A program made the translations under genes and the position numbers. Below the pieces are notes generated by a model that saw only the letters and a program-made list of their open reading frames with translations, searched no databases and was not told where the DNA came from. DNA of 64,000 bases. Source: Platerodrilus igneus (taxonomy: Eukaryota; Arthropoda; Insecta; Coleoptera; Lycidae). Location of the stretch: positions 7,051,001 through 7,115,000 of the forward strand of contig JARFIW010000999.1 of assembly GCA_036346225.1 (NCBI GenBank), in the 5' to 3' direction. Shown here one piece after another: positions 41,206 through 53,946 of the stretch. Position 1 is the stretch's first letter, and each line of letters opens with the position of its first letter.

Positions 41206-43381
41206 CTCATATTTAGACCAGAGTAGAAAATTAAATAATCACATCAAATAATTTTAATCACCGTGTATAAGGAATTTTATTAGATAATACGCGTTATTAA
41301 AACCGTGAAGCATAAAAATTCATTATCATTTTATTAAACATAAGAGATTTAAATCATGTACAAGACGCTTTATATCAAACGAAGCAGTATTAAAAAGCTC
41401 TGCGTGTAATGTAATTATTCCTAAACAAATGGAAATTACGTGCAAAATTTATCTTAATTAATTCTATTTCAAGTAACCGGTATTGAACAAAACGTACAGA
41501 TAATATCTATAGAAACTTGTAAAAACCCAATAAAATGCAAATCCTAGAAGTGTTAGTTAGAAGTAGGATGTTTGAACACACCTGCGTATTTTAAAAGGCA
41601 ATTTCAGTTTAATTTGTTTAGATAAACATGTCGATTCTAAGGATATTGGAAACGGTCAGATGCTTTAGCACGAAATACAAAACAGGGTTTATTTAAAAAG
41701 CTCTGAGAATTAATATTATTTTGAACACCTGCGTAGTTTAAATATCACGTACGGCGAAAATTGTGTAGATAACAAATGGTTTCAAAGAATCTTGAAGAAA
41801 CCGTGGCTTAATATTCACGAGAAGGTGCGATACGGGGTTATTAAACCCAGATAGTCCACATGGACTAAAATATAATCGATAATAAAGAATATCAATTTGC
41901 ACCAATACGAACAGGTTAGAAAATGCGTCAAGCAAAGACACATATAGTAAAAGGCGTGATTTAAGCAACGTCACGAGGGTCACAATTGGTTGAAAATAGG
42001 ATGCAAATATCAGAGGTAGAAACAACGATTTCTGTACAAAGTTAATTAGTTTTTCTCGGACATGTTTGCGTGCCGTGTGAGAATTTCTGAGATTTAAATG
42101 GGGCGAGTGAAAATTTCGTAAAAACCGACGCGCGAGCGACGGACTGGGAACATAGAATGAGAAATTCTTAAGAATTGTCTGTTTTGGGGAACAGACCGAC
42201 AGACAGGCTTTTTGCTATATATACCGGTGGTAATATGGATTTCGGTCTCTTAGACTTTTGACTATTCGATGCATTAAAAGCTCTTACATCCGCGACTTGA
42301 TTGAAGATGTTAAACAGTGCATTTTAGTTTGATAAAATAATTTAAAGTTTGCTCGTATATTTTAGTGATTCAAAATAGTTTGTTATTTACGTGCTAACAT
42401 GAATGTACTTCAGTGCACTTAGATACAAGGTAATAAAATTTAGTATCACTGTACCAATTAGCAAAATTTACAACGACAAATGTATACACAAAAGTAGGCA
42501 GTTTTGGCGTATATTGGTGAAAGACGCATGAATTTCTTTGCTATTTTTCGGGGGTGTTAATAATTAAATGGTTCAAATACGTGTCTGGATCCACGAAACA
42601 AGGGTCAGATATACACAGATGAGTTCCGGAAAAGCCCAGAAACAACTTTAAATAAATGGTGATGGAGAAAATTTTAAAAGCGTTGAGAATTAGAAGCCGT
42701 AAATATAATCCTGTTGGAATGGTGTGATTAACTAAAGGGACGATGTACATTGAAGCTACGAGGACAGTAACCTTCAGGTAAATTATACTATTTTGTTTGA
42801 CATTTTTGTGTGTGTTGAATTACTTTATAATTGATTTACTTTAAATGGACATTAGTGAAATTGTACTAACCATAAAATTTTAACGTTAAGATGAAATTTG
42901 CTTGTTTAAGTAGAAAGGGGTATTTAGTATTGATGTTCTGGATTATGATGAAATTTTAGGTATGTCTTTGAGCTCAATTAGACGAACCTGGTTAATTAAC
43001 GTAAAGGGGTGGTAGATGCTCCCTTTGTGCTCTGCATATATTGTTATAGTAATTAGTAGGCATCCTACAAGGACTTTAATTCTGGATGCACATTAAAATG
43101 ATAATAAATTTAATTTTGAAATTTTCCAATATTAAAATTTATGCTGAATATTAATTTTGAAATTTTAATGTATTGTGAATATTGATGTAAATAGAGTTGA
43201 CGTTGATGTTTGTGGTAGGAATGTGTTGTTTAATTTTATGAATGAGGAGGTTTATAAAATTAGGTGAGCAGATGAAGCGAAACCAGGATCACAGCAGTTT
43301 ATGACGCCCAATCGGTGGGACTAGAATTTTTTTGTTGAAAGGACCCAGTTCCCGCATTCAAAGGAGTATATCACAGCAATA

Positions 43382-43392
<11 letters not shown>
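41206..43392 (+). repeat. LTR-like unit 2, left arm of a 2.2-kb inverted repeat
   Basis: The whole stretch is the reverse complement of 49090-51345 with small differences, and open frames in one arm recur in the other. It contains ACACCTGCGTA-type repeats (41579, 41725) and a promoter-like GCTATATATACCGG (42211) followed by TTAGACTTTTGACTATTCGATG. It ends with ATCACAGCAGTTTATGACGC + CCAATCGGTGGGAC, an LTR-end and primer-site-like join. I read it as a very long LTR without a coding body. Confidence 0.65.

Positions 43393-43424
<32 letters not shown>
43384..43424. repeat. (TA)n microsatellite
   Basis: Separates unit 2 from the Penelope-like fragment. Confidence 0.95.
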
Positions 43425-43428
<4 letters not shown>

Positions 43429-43529
43429 AATTTGGTAACGACCTTGCTATCTAAGTGTATATAATTAGTTTTGGGTTTTAGGTCAGCAGAATTGAAGAGT
43501 TCTCTTTTTTATATGTTATATATTATTTT

Positions 43530-43988
43530 GATAAGTTAACTTCCCAACTAGATAATATTTTTAAAAATTTTAATATAAAACTTGCAAAAAAACCCGATCT
43601 AACACTAAATAACCTTTTTTCTAAAATTAAAGATAAAACCATTCCTTTAGACCAAAGGAACATCGTATATCAAGTAAATTGTTCAAACTGCCCCAATATA
43701 TACATTGGACAAAGTTCACAAAACCTCAAACAACGGTTAACACAGCACCAAAGTGATATACGCACTAAACCAAATTCAACTGCTCTATCAACACACGTAA
43801 ATACCACCAACCACAAAATTGATTTTAACAGTCCAAAAATTTTACATATAGAAAATAATAAATTGAAACGCGAATTTCTTGAAATGTGTTACATCTATCA
43901 AAATTCTAATACACTTAATAAAAAAACCGACATTGGAGACTTGAGTTCTATATATACCTACCTTCTAAATTTAAAAAAATGTATTTGA
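43530..43988 (+). pseudogene. GIY-YIG endonuclease domain of a Penelope-like element
   Basis: The frame is open from 43530 to TGA at 43988 (152 residues) with no ATG start. NIVYQVNCSNCPNIYIGQSS gives the (G)IVY...YIG core and an added Cys pair, and LKQRLTQHQSDI has the catalytic Arg. NSTALSTHVNTTNHKIDF and LKREFLEMCYI (Glu) complete the domain in the order seen in Penelope proteins. The upstream reverse transcriptase is absent, so it is a 3' remnant. It is too degraded at the left edge to place a start. Confidence 0.8.
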
Positions 43989-44440
43989 AAATAAAAAATT
44001 AAGAAATAAATAATTAAGTTATAATATTATTTTGCTTACACCCATACTCACACAAAAAATTATAAAGATAACTAAATAAATTGATAAAAATATTTTTAAA
44101 ATGTAATATATTTACAAAAAATGTCATTACAATTAATGCGTTTAATTAATACATATAAAGATACCTTTCCCAAACAAAAAATTCTCATATAAACAACTAT
44201 TTACAAAAATTAAATTTAAAGACAATATACATCATAATCAAAAATTTTTACCCTTTTGATGATATAATTAGTATTATTTTTATTTTTAAATTTAATTATA
44301 CCATACCCTTATACACTGTACATTATTATTGATCGTCCAATTGTATCTTATCTCACTTTAGTAAGTATCAGTTAATTATAATTTTTAGCTATTAGTCAAC
44401 CTTGTTCACGTAACTAATTCATTTGTATTTACTTTTAGTA
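43989..44440. other. 3' non-coding part of the Penelope-like fragment
   Basis: AT-rich sequence following the endonuclease stop, without genes. Confidence 0.4.
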
Positions 44441-44526
44441 CTCTTGAAAATGGAAAAATAAATTTCCGAAAGCTTGAGTTTATAAAAAAGAGAACTCTTC
44501 AATTCTGCTGACCTAAAACCCAAAAC

Positions 44527-44582
<56 letters not shown>

Positions 44583-44589
44583 GCAGTGG

Positions 44590-46946
44590 ACTTGTATTTG
44601 GTAATTATATCCCACGAATTGGGCGCCATAGAAATGCAGTGTCCTTTGGAATTACCTTCGAGCCCTACCGTTGGGAGCCATAAAAATTTTTGTGTAACCT
44701 AAAAATATCGTACACCAATGTTGGGCTGTCATAAATTTGCTGTGAAGTCCTATTGAAAAATAAAGTTAACACCTACAAAATTTTATTTTTAAATAAAATT
44801 TTTAATTCTAAAATCTCTTGAAAAGCTCCCCCAAATCTGCATATCATGGCTAGCTCTGGTTCCAGCTTCTTCAGAGATACTTACCCATTCTATATATATA
44901 CTCTCTATCGCTTAGACCACCAATAAAAATTTACCAACCAAATAATTCAACTAAACATACAACCCTTTTATTTATACAAGTCAAAAATTACGTCACACCA
45001 GCTCAATACTTACAAAATGGATATAAAACATCTCCATGCATTTTCATAATATCAACAATTAAATCTTTCTAAATTCCCTAAATTTAATTTATCTCAACAC
45101 TTCTTTATATTCAGTTCAAGTATGTAGGCCTATCTTGAAACCCTAAATTGAAATTTACCCTAGTCTATGGTGAGCTCAGTATAAACCTTTTTACTCTGAA
45201 TGCATACAAAATTGCATTTTTTTGTATTTTTTTTTACTACTCTAAAGACCCGTTTACTTTTCACATCAAAATTATACGTCATGTATTTATACCTTCAAAT
45301 AATAAATTCAAGTTATCCTTTTCATATAACCTTCAAATTAGATTTTATGTTCATTAAAATATTCACCAGATATGTCAAATCACTCTAACACAAAATACCA
45401 GCACAAATGTTCAAACAGTGACAAAAAACAAATTTATTTACCTGGTGTATGCTCTTGAACCATCACCTCTGCAGACGTAGTCCAACAAATTCTCGTCATT
45501 GAATTACATCAAACTTCCCTCTGCTACATAGACAGCAAACTCATTTCCACTCGTTCATCCAATTCTAAGTAGACACCTTCAGTACAGCTACCCATATAAT
45601 CGTCCCAATATGTTTGTCGGCTTCTGGATATACCATAAAACCAGCACCCTTGTTGCGAAAAATAATTTAGCTCGCTTACCTTTGTAACAACTCTTGTACT
45701 TTATGAGTATTTAAACTTACAGCCCCATTCATGAAATAGCACCAACTCGTGCTTTTAAACACTTGTAAATTAAATAACGGACTGCACTATCACCCGATCC
45801 ACAGATTTTCAGCTTTGATGTTACACCATGTAGGTCTGAAGCGAACAGAAGAAATAAGAGAGCCTCACTACGTCTCTTAGTGTATTTACAAGCCTTCAAG
45901 CCTACCGCCTGTCTCCTATTTTCACAAAACTTCACTTCCACCTTAACCGATTCTTGAAATTGCCTCGCTTCAAATCACAACGATCTTTCGGAATTAAGAA
46001 TTTTCTCAGCCCATCGTAGCTTTAGTCCGAAATACCGATTAGAGTGCTCAACGGTTGCAATTCTCTCAAAAAAGTTTCTCACCCCAAACGCTTTCAACCA
46101 ATCAAAACACATTTCCCCCTTTCAGGTTTATCTTCCAATTCTATTATCCTCGTCTACCCTATATTTGCTGCCTTTGTTAAAAATCCCACTATAGCAACTT
46201 AAAATCATTATTGTTGTTAGCCTCTACAAATTATCGCGTGCTTTAAACGGTTGTTTTGTACAACGTCTGTTATCTTTCATCTTCCTCTACTGTGTACTAC
46301 TTATATTCTGTCTCCTGAATATCTTGCTTTGTTTTGCAATAACCTGATGCTTCTCAACCTTCGCTTCGGTCGTTAGCTCAAATTTCTAAAGAATTATGTT
46401 TCAACGTACATTATGATTTCTCCAATTGTTTATTTATCTGAAAGTCCTTTCTATGAATTGTTTGCCAGTTTGAAATTGTATTTTCCCAAGTTGTCTAGCC
46501 TGTAGACTTCCTATAAATTTGTTTTTTAACGGACGCTTTGTTAGTTAAATAAATATACACGTTTACATTATCGATTTTAGATACTGCAAAGCTTTTCGTA
46601 CTACACGTTATTTATATGGAATTAAAGCATGCTTAAATTATTGATTTTATACTCTGTAAACAAAAGCTTTCCCCCTATTATTTGATGTGCTCGATTTACA
46701 ACCTTAGAATACCAAAGCTACTTGTCCTCGCATCATTCTCGAATTTTTATGCACTGCAAAGCTTTCACACTTAGCAACTTTAAAACTACGACTTATTGAT
46801 ACAAACGTATGCTACTATACATTTATTTTAAAGTCAAAATTAATTAATTTGAAGCGTAAATAATATATTCATGTTTCCTACATACAAGGTCTTTACAAAA
46901 TTACTTTCTTGACTTATTTATCCATTTTTACATATAACCTACACGA
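44590..46946 (-). repeat. LTR-like non-coding unit 3
   Basis: It opens (left side) with three tandem primer-site-like motifs (44600-44760: CACGAATTGGGCGCCATAG, CCGTTGGGAGCCATAAA and AATGTTGGGCTGTCATAAA, each followed by a GCTGTG-like word). CTCTGGTTCCAGCTTCTTCAG (44858) resembles parts of units 4 and 6. Minus orientation. No gene; the short frames at 45148-45388 and 45941..45729 have no motifs. Confidence 0.45.
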
Positions 46947-46955
46947 TAAATCCAC

Positions 46956-47001
<46 letters not shown>

Positions 47002-47010
47002 GTGGATTTA
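46947..47010. repeat. (TA)n flanked by a perfect inverted repeat
   Basis: TAAATCCACAACTA precedes and TAGTTGTGGATTTA follows a central (TA)n, so all 64 bases can fold on themselves. It is the head-to-head junction of units 3 and 4. Symmetry ends right outside it. Confidence 0.9.
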
Positions 47011-49046
47011 AAGGGTTAAATCAGTGGTAAACAATAAAATTTCAACCACCCTGTATATAGAAAAGAACGATTTATTTATGCGCAAACTTAATTTGAGCCA
47101 TTTAAGGAACACGGACATGTATTGACGCATGTTTATAATTAATAATGGTATGTTAAAAATTACATAAAGAAAAAACAGTTTTAAAGCAAATAGAAATTCA
47201 TAATTATTTTTAATTTATTTTAATCCAACACGTATAAGCATAAGAGAACGTGCTTGCGTAACAAAATCAATAATTCCAAGGTAAATGTAGTTCGTTGTAT
47301 ACAAATACGACGAAATACAAAGTCTAGGAATTGTTGTGTTAAACGGTCGATAATTAACAAACACCTGCGTTTTAAAAAGGTTACATTCGAAGAAGTCCAG
47401 CATGTGTTAGATAGGATTTCATAGAAATATTTTCAACCGTCAGTTTGGTATAAACAGCAAGGCTAACAAACTTCTTAAAGAGCGAAGGAAATGCACGATC
47501 GGTTATATACAACAGATAGAGACAGGTAGAGAAGCGTTGAGGTTGAAAACGCACGTACCATTACACGTGGAGTGGAGATAAGCTGTTATCAATATCGATT
47601 TTCTATAACTCAAGTGGGGTTTTTAACGCGACAGCAGACATGCATAAGACAGAGATGAATATAGTTTAGGCGGGGTTTGTGATGACAGAGAATTTTATCA
47701 TTGGTTAAAAACAGACAGTTTTCCAAACGTAGACACACGGGAAGGTTGGGAGCGCTTTCGAATATACCGCACGTAAACCGGAGCTAATTTCAGGAATTTT
47801 CAAGACGGTTCTATTCAAAATTTTTAGAATTTAGATTTGAAAATAAGCTTTTCACTTGAAGTGTGTCCCGGGTGGGATTTTGGAAACGATATAAATACCC
47901 AATCTAAATTATGGACTTTCTCTTGTCTTCTCTTCGCTTCTATATTACTTTACTACGATAAAGTACTGAATGCTGACCACCAGAATAGTAGAGCTTTTTT
48001 GTGAGTATTGTATGTGTTGTTAATACAGTAAATATAGTGCTTGCAAGTGTAAAACACAGTAGTAGCGGGCATCTATTTATTACAGCGAAGTACGTGTAGT
48101 GTATATTAAATTGAGAGAGATCCGGCTACTACACTACAAAGCACGAAAATCAATAAATGGAAGCATGATATATGTGGGGTAAGCATCACAAATAACCAAG
48201 ATTGTACGCTGATATATGGAATGGTACTGTGAGACGAGGCGCTGGGCTCGCAAATGGTGCTATTGGTTGATGTGCTCTGATCCATCCGCCAAAGAGAAGA
48301 GTCGATGCTACAACATTGTTTTCACGGCCGCATTATTAAAGGTGAGTGCTAAAGTAAACGCTTTTATTTTGATTTGTTGACGAACATTTAATTATTTGTT
48401 GTTTGTTAAAATTATCCTTAAATTTCATACAGTCCACACTTCTCTACTAAATTAGCTATTCGAAATTTACGCCGCATTTTACAGGGTGTAATTAAAACTT
48501 TAAAAAATTTTATTCTGGATATAAATTGGATTGTAAAGGGTAAACGGGTCTATAAATGTTGTTTTAATTTGTGCAAGGTGTAAAAAGCATATACAAACTA
48601 AACTGGGTTATTATGAGCTCACCATACTCCAGTGTGCAGTCAATTTAGGGTAATATTTGGGGCCCATCTACTCATATCTCAATGAATTTGTTTGAAAATA
48701 TTTAGAAAAATCAAGGACTTTAAAAACATACCAAATTTTGAGTTTGATAATTAGTGTATCAAACTGTTTTTTATACATGTGAATATAATTTATCTGTTAA
48801 TAACTGTAAATAAAAGATTGTATGATTGTTGTATTATTTGGTGATTTTATTGAATGGTGTGCGAGTGTAAAAGAAGAATCGTTTTATATTTAGGTAGCCG
48901 AGAAGAGGCACAACTGAGCTAGCCAAGGAAGCTGCAGAAGGTTTTTGAAGCAGAAATAAAAGGGTAAGGAATTTTTTTTTGAAAACTTTGAATTTTTGAA
49001 AATTAAAAGCTTCGTCCAAGAATTTTTCTAAGGTTCCACTGCAATA

Positions 49047-49060
<14 letters not shown>
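47011..49060 (+). repeat. LTR-like non-coding unit 4
   Basis: It carries ACCACCCTGTATATAGAAAA (47049), ACACCTGCGTTTTAAAAAGG (47363) and a promoter-like ACGATATAAATACCCAATCT (47888) followed by a Thr/Cys-codon-like CTTCTCTTGTCTTCTC start region. The corresponding region of unit 6 (reverse strand near 52650) is similar. No coding content. It ends in (TA)n at 49049. Confidence 0.45.
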
Positions 49061-49089
<29 letters not shown>

Positions 49090-49105
<16 letters not shown>

Positions 49106-51324
49106 CTGTGATTCTTCTCATATCTGCAGGTACTGGCCCTTTCAAAAAAACATTCGAGCCCCACAGTTTGGGCGTCAAGAATGCTGTGAAACCTCTTGAA
49201 TTACCTGGTCTGTTGATTTTCTTCTGTTAATCGCCTCGGCTGCTCCTCTAGATAACTTTCATCCTCATACATAACAAAAACAAACACATTCCTACCACAA
49301 ACATCAACGTCAACTTTATTTACATCAATATTCACAATACATTAAAATTTCAAAATTAAAGTTCAGCATAAATTTTAATATCAGAAAATTTCAAAATTAA
49401 ATTCATTATCATTTTAATGTGCATCCAGAACTAAAGTCCTTGTTGGATGCCTACTAATTAATATAACAATATAAGCAGACCGGAGTCTGAGTATAAAGGG
49501 AGCATCTACGACCCCTTTACGTTAATTAACCAGGTTCGTCTAATTGAGCTCAAAGACATACCCAAAATTTTCATCATAATCCAGAACATAAATACTAAAT
49601 ACTCCTTTCTACTTAAACAAGCAAATTTCATCTTAAAATTAAAATTTTATGGTTAGTACAATTTCACTAATGTCCATTTAAAGTAAATCAATTATAAAGT
49701 TATTCAACCCACACAAAAATGTCAAACAAAATAGTATAATTTACCTGAAGGTTACTGTCCTCGTAGCTTCAATGTACATCGTCCCTTTAGTTAATCACAC
49801 CATTCCAACAGGATTATATTTACGGCTTCTAATTCTCAACGCTTTTAAAATTTTCTCCATCACCATTTATTTAAAGTTGTTTCTGGGCTTTTCCGGAACT
49901 CATCTGTGTATATCTGACCCTTGTTTCGTGGATCCAAACACGTATTTGAACCATTTAAGTATTAATACCCCGAAAAATAACAAAGAAATTCATACTTCTT
50001 TCACCAAGATACGCCAAAACTGCCTATTTTGTGTATACATTTGTCGTTGTAAATTTTGCTAATTGGTACAGTGATACTAAATTTTATTACCTTGTATCTA
50101 AGTGCACTGAAGTACATTCATGTTAGCACGTAAATAACAAACTATTTTGAATCACTAAAATATACGAGCAAACTTTAAATTATTTTATCAAACTAAAATG
50201 CACTGTTTAACATCTTCAATCAAGTCGCGGATGTAAGAGCTTTTAACGCATCGAATAGTCAAAAGTCTAAGAGGCCGAAATTCATATTACCACCGGTATA
50301 TATAGCAAAGCCTGTCTGTCGGTCTGTTCCCCAAAACAGACAATTCTTACGAATTTCTCATTCTATGTTCCCAGTCCGTCGCTCGCGCTTCGGTTTTTAC
50401 GAAATTTTCACTCGCCCCATTTAAATCTCAGAAATTCTCACACGGCACGCAAACATGTCCGAGAAAAACTAATTAATTTTGTACAGAAATTGTTGTTTCT
50501 ACCTCTGATATTTGCATCCTATTTTCAACCAATTGTGACCCTCGTGACGTTGCTTAAATCACGCCTTTTACTCTATGTGTCTTTGCTTGACGCATTTTCT
50601 CTTTCCTTTTCTAACCTGTTCGTATTGGTGCAAATTGATATTCTTTATTATCGATTATATTTTAGTCCATGTGGACTATCTGGGTTTAATAACCCCGTAT
50701 CGCACATTCTCGTGAATATTAAGCCCCGGTTTCTCCAAGATTCTTTGAAACCATTTGTTATCTACACAATTTTCGCCGTACGTAATATTTAAACCACGCA
50801 GGTGTTCAAAATAATATTAATTCTCAGAGCTTTTTAAATAAACCCTGTTTTGTATTTCGTGCTAAAGCATCTGACCGTTTCCAATATCCTTAGAATCGAC
50901 ATGTTTATCTAAACAAATTAAACTGAAATTGCCTTTTAAAATACGCAGGTGTGTTCAAACATCCTACTTCTAACTAACACTTCTAGGATTTGCATTTCAT
51001 TGGGTTTTTACAAGTTTCTATAGATATTATCTGTTACTAACGATTCAATACCGGTTACTTGAAATAGAGTTAATTAAGATAAATTTTGCACGTAATTTCC
51101 ATTTGTTTAGGAATAATTACATTACACGCAGAGCTTTCCAATACTGCTTCTTTTGATATAAAGCGTCTTGTACATGATTTAAATCTCTTATGTTTAATAA
51201 AATGATAATGAATTTTTATGCTTCACGGTTTTAATAACGCGTATTATCTAATAATATTCATTATACACGGTGATTAAAATTATTTGATGTGATTATTTAA
51301 TTTTCACCCTGGTCTAAATATGAG

Positions 51325-51345
<21 letters not shown>
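49090..51345 (-). repeat. LTR-like unit 5, right arm of the 2.2-kb inverted repeat
   Basis: Reverse complement of 41206-43392. The left end has TTGCTGTGATTC and, at 49150-49195, CGAGCCCCACAGTTTGGGCG + TCAAGAATGCTGTG, the inverted primer-site-like join. The right end, CACCCTGGTCTAAATATGAG + TAATATATA, matches 41206 inverted. Frames such as 49772-50062 and 50490-50792 mirror frames in the left arm and are shared repeat sequence, not genes. Confidence 0.65.
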
Positions 51346-51374
<29 letters not shown>

Positions 51375-51376
<2 letters not shown>

Positions 51377-53343
51377 TGCCGTGGACTCTATACAAAATTC
51401 TGGGACAAACTCTGGAACACTTGAGCCTTTTTTCAAATACCATTCGAGCCCCACGAATTGGGCGTCATAAACATTGCCATGGATTTCGAGAACTAGCTTT
51501 AACATCAAACCCCATTTAATAGGGCCAACATGAATTTTTAAAAAAAAAAATTAAAAAAAAATCTTACCCTTTATTTCGGGCGCCTTCGAATTTCTCTGCT
51601 TCCCTGGCTAGCTTAGCTGGGCCTCTTCTTGAATACCTAATTTTACATACATACTTCTTTCACACTCACACACCATCAAATGAAATTACCAAATTAATAC
51701 AACCATACAACCTTTTATTTACACATATTAACAGATAAAATATATTTACACATGTATACCAATAGTTTGGTACAATAATTACCAGCTCAATTTATTGAAT
51801 GTTTTAAAGTCCTTGATTTTTAAAATGATTTTGAACAAATTCGAGTAGATATGAGTAGATGGGCCCCACATGTAACTCTAATTTGACTTCACACTGGTGT
51901 ATTGTGAGCTCATTATAACCCAGTTTTGTTTGTATATGCCTTTTAAACCTTGCATAAATTAAAACAAAATTTACAGACCCGTTTACCCTTTACAACACAA
52001 TTTATAGCCTGAATAAATTTTTAATATATCCTAAATAAACCCTTTTCAATACTCAAAATTATTAAATTGTCCTGTACATGTATCCTTTTAAACAAGTTTT
52101 TAAAACAATGAATATGCCACAAATAAATCAACCACACAAACACAAAATATCCACAAATGTTTATATAAAACAGAAATTTCAAATTACTTGGAAACATCTT
52201 CCCTCTTCATTACCGTCGGAGATGGCTACCAGAAACCTCTTGTCGTTGCGTCCATCAACTATGCTAATTGCCGGATCCACAGACCTCTAACATATTATAT
52301 CTCCGCTACCACTCCTGTCTCCGCAAGATTTACGCTTCGTCTCACAGTACCATTCCATACTAGATATTTCACGCATACAAAATTGATTTCCAGTTCTGTT
52401 TATCCCAAATATCATGCATCCATTTACTAATTTTGTCGTAATAGCCGGACCTTTTATTTAAATATGCACTAACTCGTGCACTCACTTTAATAACTTGAGG
52501 TCCGCTACTACCGTTTTATACTTTCAAATGATGTTAAATGTAACTTTACTACACACACAAATTCTAACCAAAGGCTATACTATTATGTTGGTCTGAACCC
52601 GTATTCAGAACTCGAAGTAAAAGAGAAGAAAGCTTTAATATCTTCGCTCCGGTATTTATATTATTATTCAATCCCCCTAACGGGCCCGTTTCATTTGAAA
52701 AGCTAATTTTCCAAAGCGGCTTCTCAAAATTTTGAACATAACTGTCTCTAAATTCTGCAAAATTTCTCGCGTCCTACGTGCTATTTACATCGAATTCGTT
52801 TTCTACCTTCTCGTGTACGTTCTTTTCGAAAACTGTTGGTTCTCAACAAATGACAAAGTTTTCTGTCGTCACAAACTTCACCTAAGCTCTATTCATCTTT
52901 GTTCTATACATGCTCGTTGTCTCCTTTCAAACCCCACTTGGTTACAGAAAATCGATATTGTCGACGTCCTTCATCAACTCCACGTGTATATCTTACGTGA
53001 CTTTCAATCCAACGCTTCATTTATATTGGTCTCTATCTGTTGTATATTACTGATTGTTCATTCCACTCCCTCCTTAAGATGTTTGTTACCATAGCTGCTT
53101 ATATCAATTGACTGTTGAAAACAATTTCTATGGAATTCTATATTAACGTCCGTCCAATATTCTCTGAACGTAACATTTAATAAACAGGTGTTTCTTGTAA
53201 TTATCGACCATTTGAAAATAACAATTCCTAGATTCTCTGCTTCGTAGTATATGTGTAAATATGTTGGCATTTAAAACGAATATATTTGCGTTAGAAATTA
53301 TTGATTTTCTTATGCAAACACGCTCCCTTTTTGCTTATATGCG
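51375..53343 (-). repeat. LTR-like non-coding unit 6
   Basis: The left end has TTGCCGTGGACTC and, at 51437-51475, CGAGCCCCACGAATTGGGCG + TCATAAACATTGCC. A promoter-like region (CCGGTATTTATATTATTATT, minus strand) lies near 52650. It is a diverged relative of unit 4 in inverse orientation, and the insertion of the errantivirus at 53344 ends it. No gene is supported. Confidence 0.45.
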
Positions 53344-53878
53344 AGTTAAAGTTCGGGCCTTTGGAGCTGGTTTTTTAAAAAAGCTTTGAAACTTTAACAC
53401 ATTTTTATTACTAAGTTAAACAGAAATTACATTGAAATTTGGAATAGCTGGTTCATAATAACATTAATAAAAATAATTTAATTGTACTGATGAGTAGCTC
53501 AAACAACGAAGTATGGAGTTTAAGACTGACTGCCGGGCATTGAGCTCCCGGGCTTTTTATAATAACCTGCCCCTCACACGGCTGTGAGAACTTGCAGATC
53601 TCATGTCTGCGTTTCTCTTTATTGTACACTTTATTACAATGTAACAACTTAATTCTAAGTAATTGCGGTATGTTGACCGCCTGTGACCTGCCACCTGCAG
53701 TATCACTGCCCTCACGGATGCAAAGCTGCATTCCGTTCTCATGAACTGTCGATAACCTCTCTGGGTTATCCTTGTGTTACAATGTTGCATTGAACTTATA
53801 CTTTTACTTAATAATTTCTAATAATTCATATTAGATTCAATACATCAATATATATATGTAATTGGGGGATACATAACT
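53344..53878 (-). repeat. 3' LTR of the errantivirus-like element
   Basis: 535 bp. On the minus strand it starts AGTTATGTATCCCCCAATTA and ends CGAACTTTAACT. It is preceded on the minus strand by a purine tract, GGTGGGAGG (53888..53879). A close match to the solo LTR at 38586-39141. Confidence 0.9.
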
Positions 53879-53946
53879 CCTCCCACCGTAAATGAAAAAT
53901 TAAGGGTTTTCTTAATTTTAAAATACATAAAATACATTATTCAATT

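Larger units (their letters stand above)
43455..44535 (+). mobile_element. Penelope-like element fragment bounded by inverted repeats
   Basis: Inverted copies of about 45 bases, AATTAGTTTTGGGTTTTAGG + TCAGCAGAATTGAAGAGTTC at 43457-43510 and the complement at 44480-44532, bound a segment encoding a GIY-YIG endonuclease on the plus strand. The RT part is missing. Near the right end CTTGAAAATGGAAAAATAAA + TTTCCGAAAGC is another hammerhead-like remnant. (TA)n runs abut both sides. Inverted flanks and a 3' endonuclease are features of Penelope-like elements. Confidence 0.7.

Noticed and set aside
41738..42025. Minus-strand open frame of 95 codons, mirrored at 50490-50792
   Set aside because: It lies wholly in the inverted repeat, is hydrophobic and AT-driven, has no motif, and exists twice only because the repeat does.
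44441..44475. Third hammerhead-like core as a separate ncRNA feature
   Set aside because: TTGAAAA departs far from CUGAUGA; kept only as supporting evidence for the Penelope-like fragment.
48834..49178. Minus-strand frame with an Ile-Tyr repeat
   Set aside because: It is the translation of the (TA)n microsatellite plus flanks; not a protein gene. The same applies to 51508..51314 and 38266-38526.
49772..50062. Open frame of 96 codons, mirrored at 42750..42541
   Set aside because: Same reason: shared repeat sequence next to the LTR promoter-like region, no domain.
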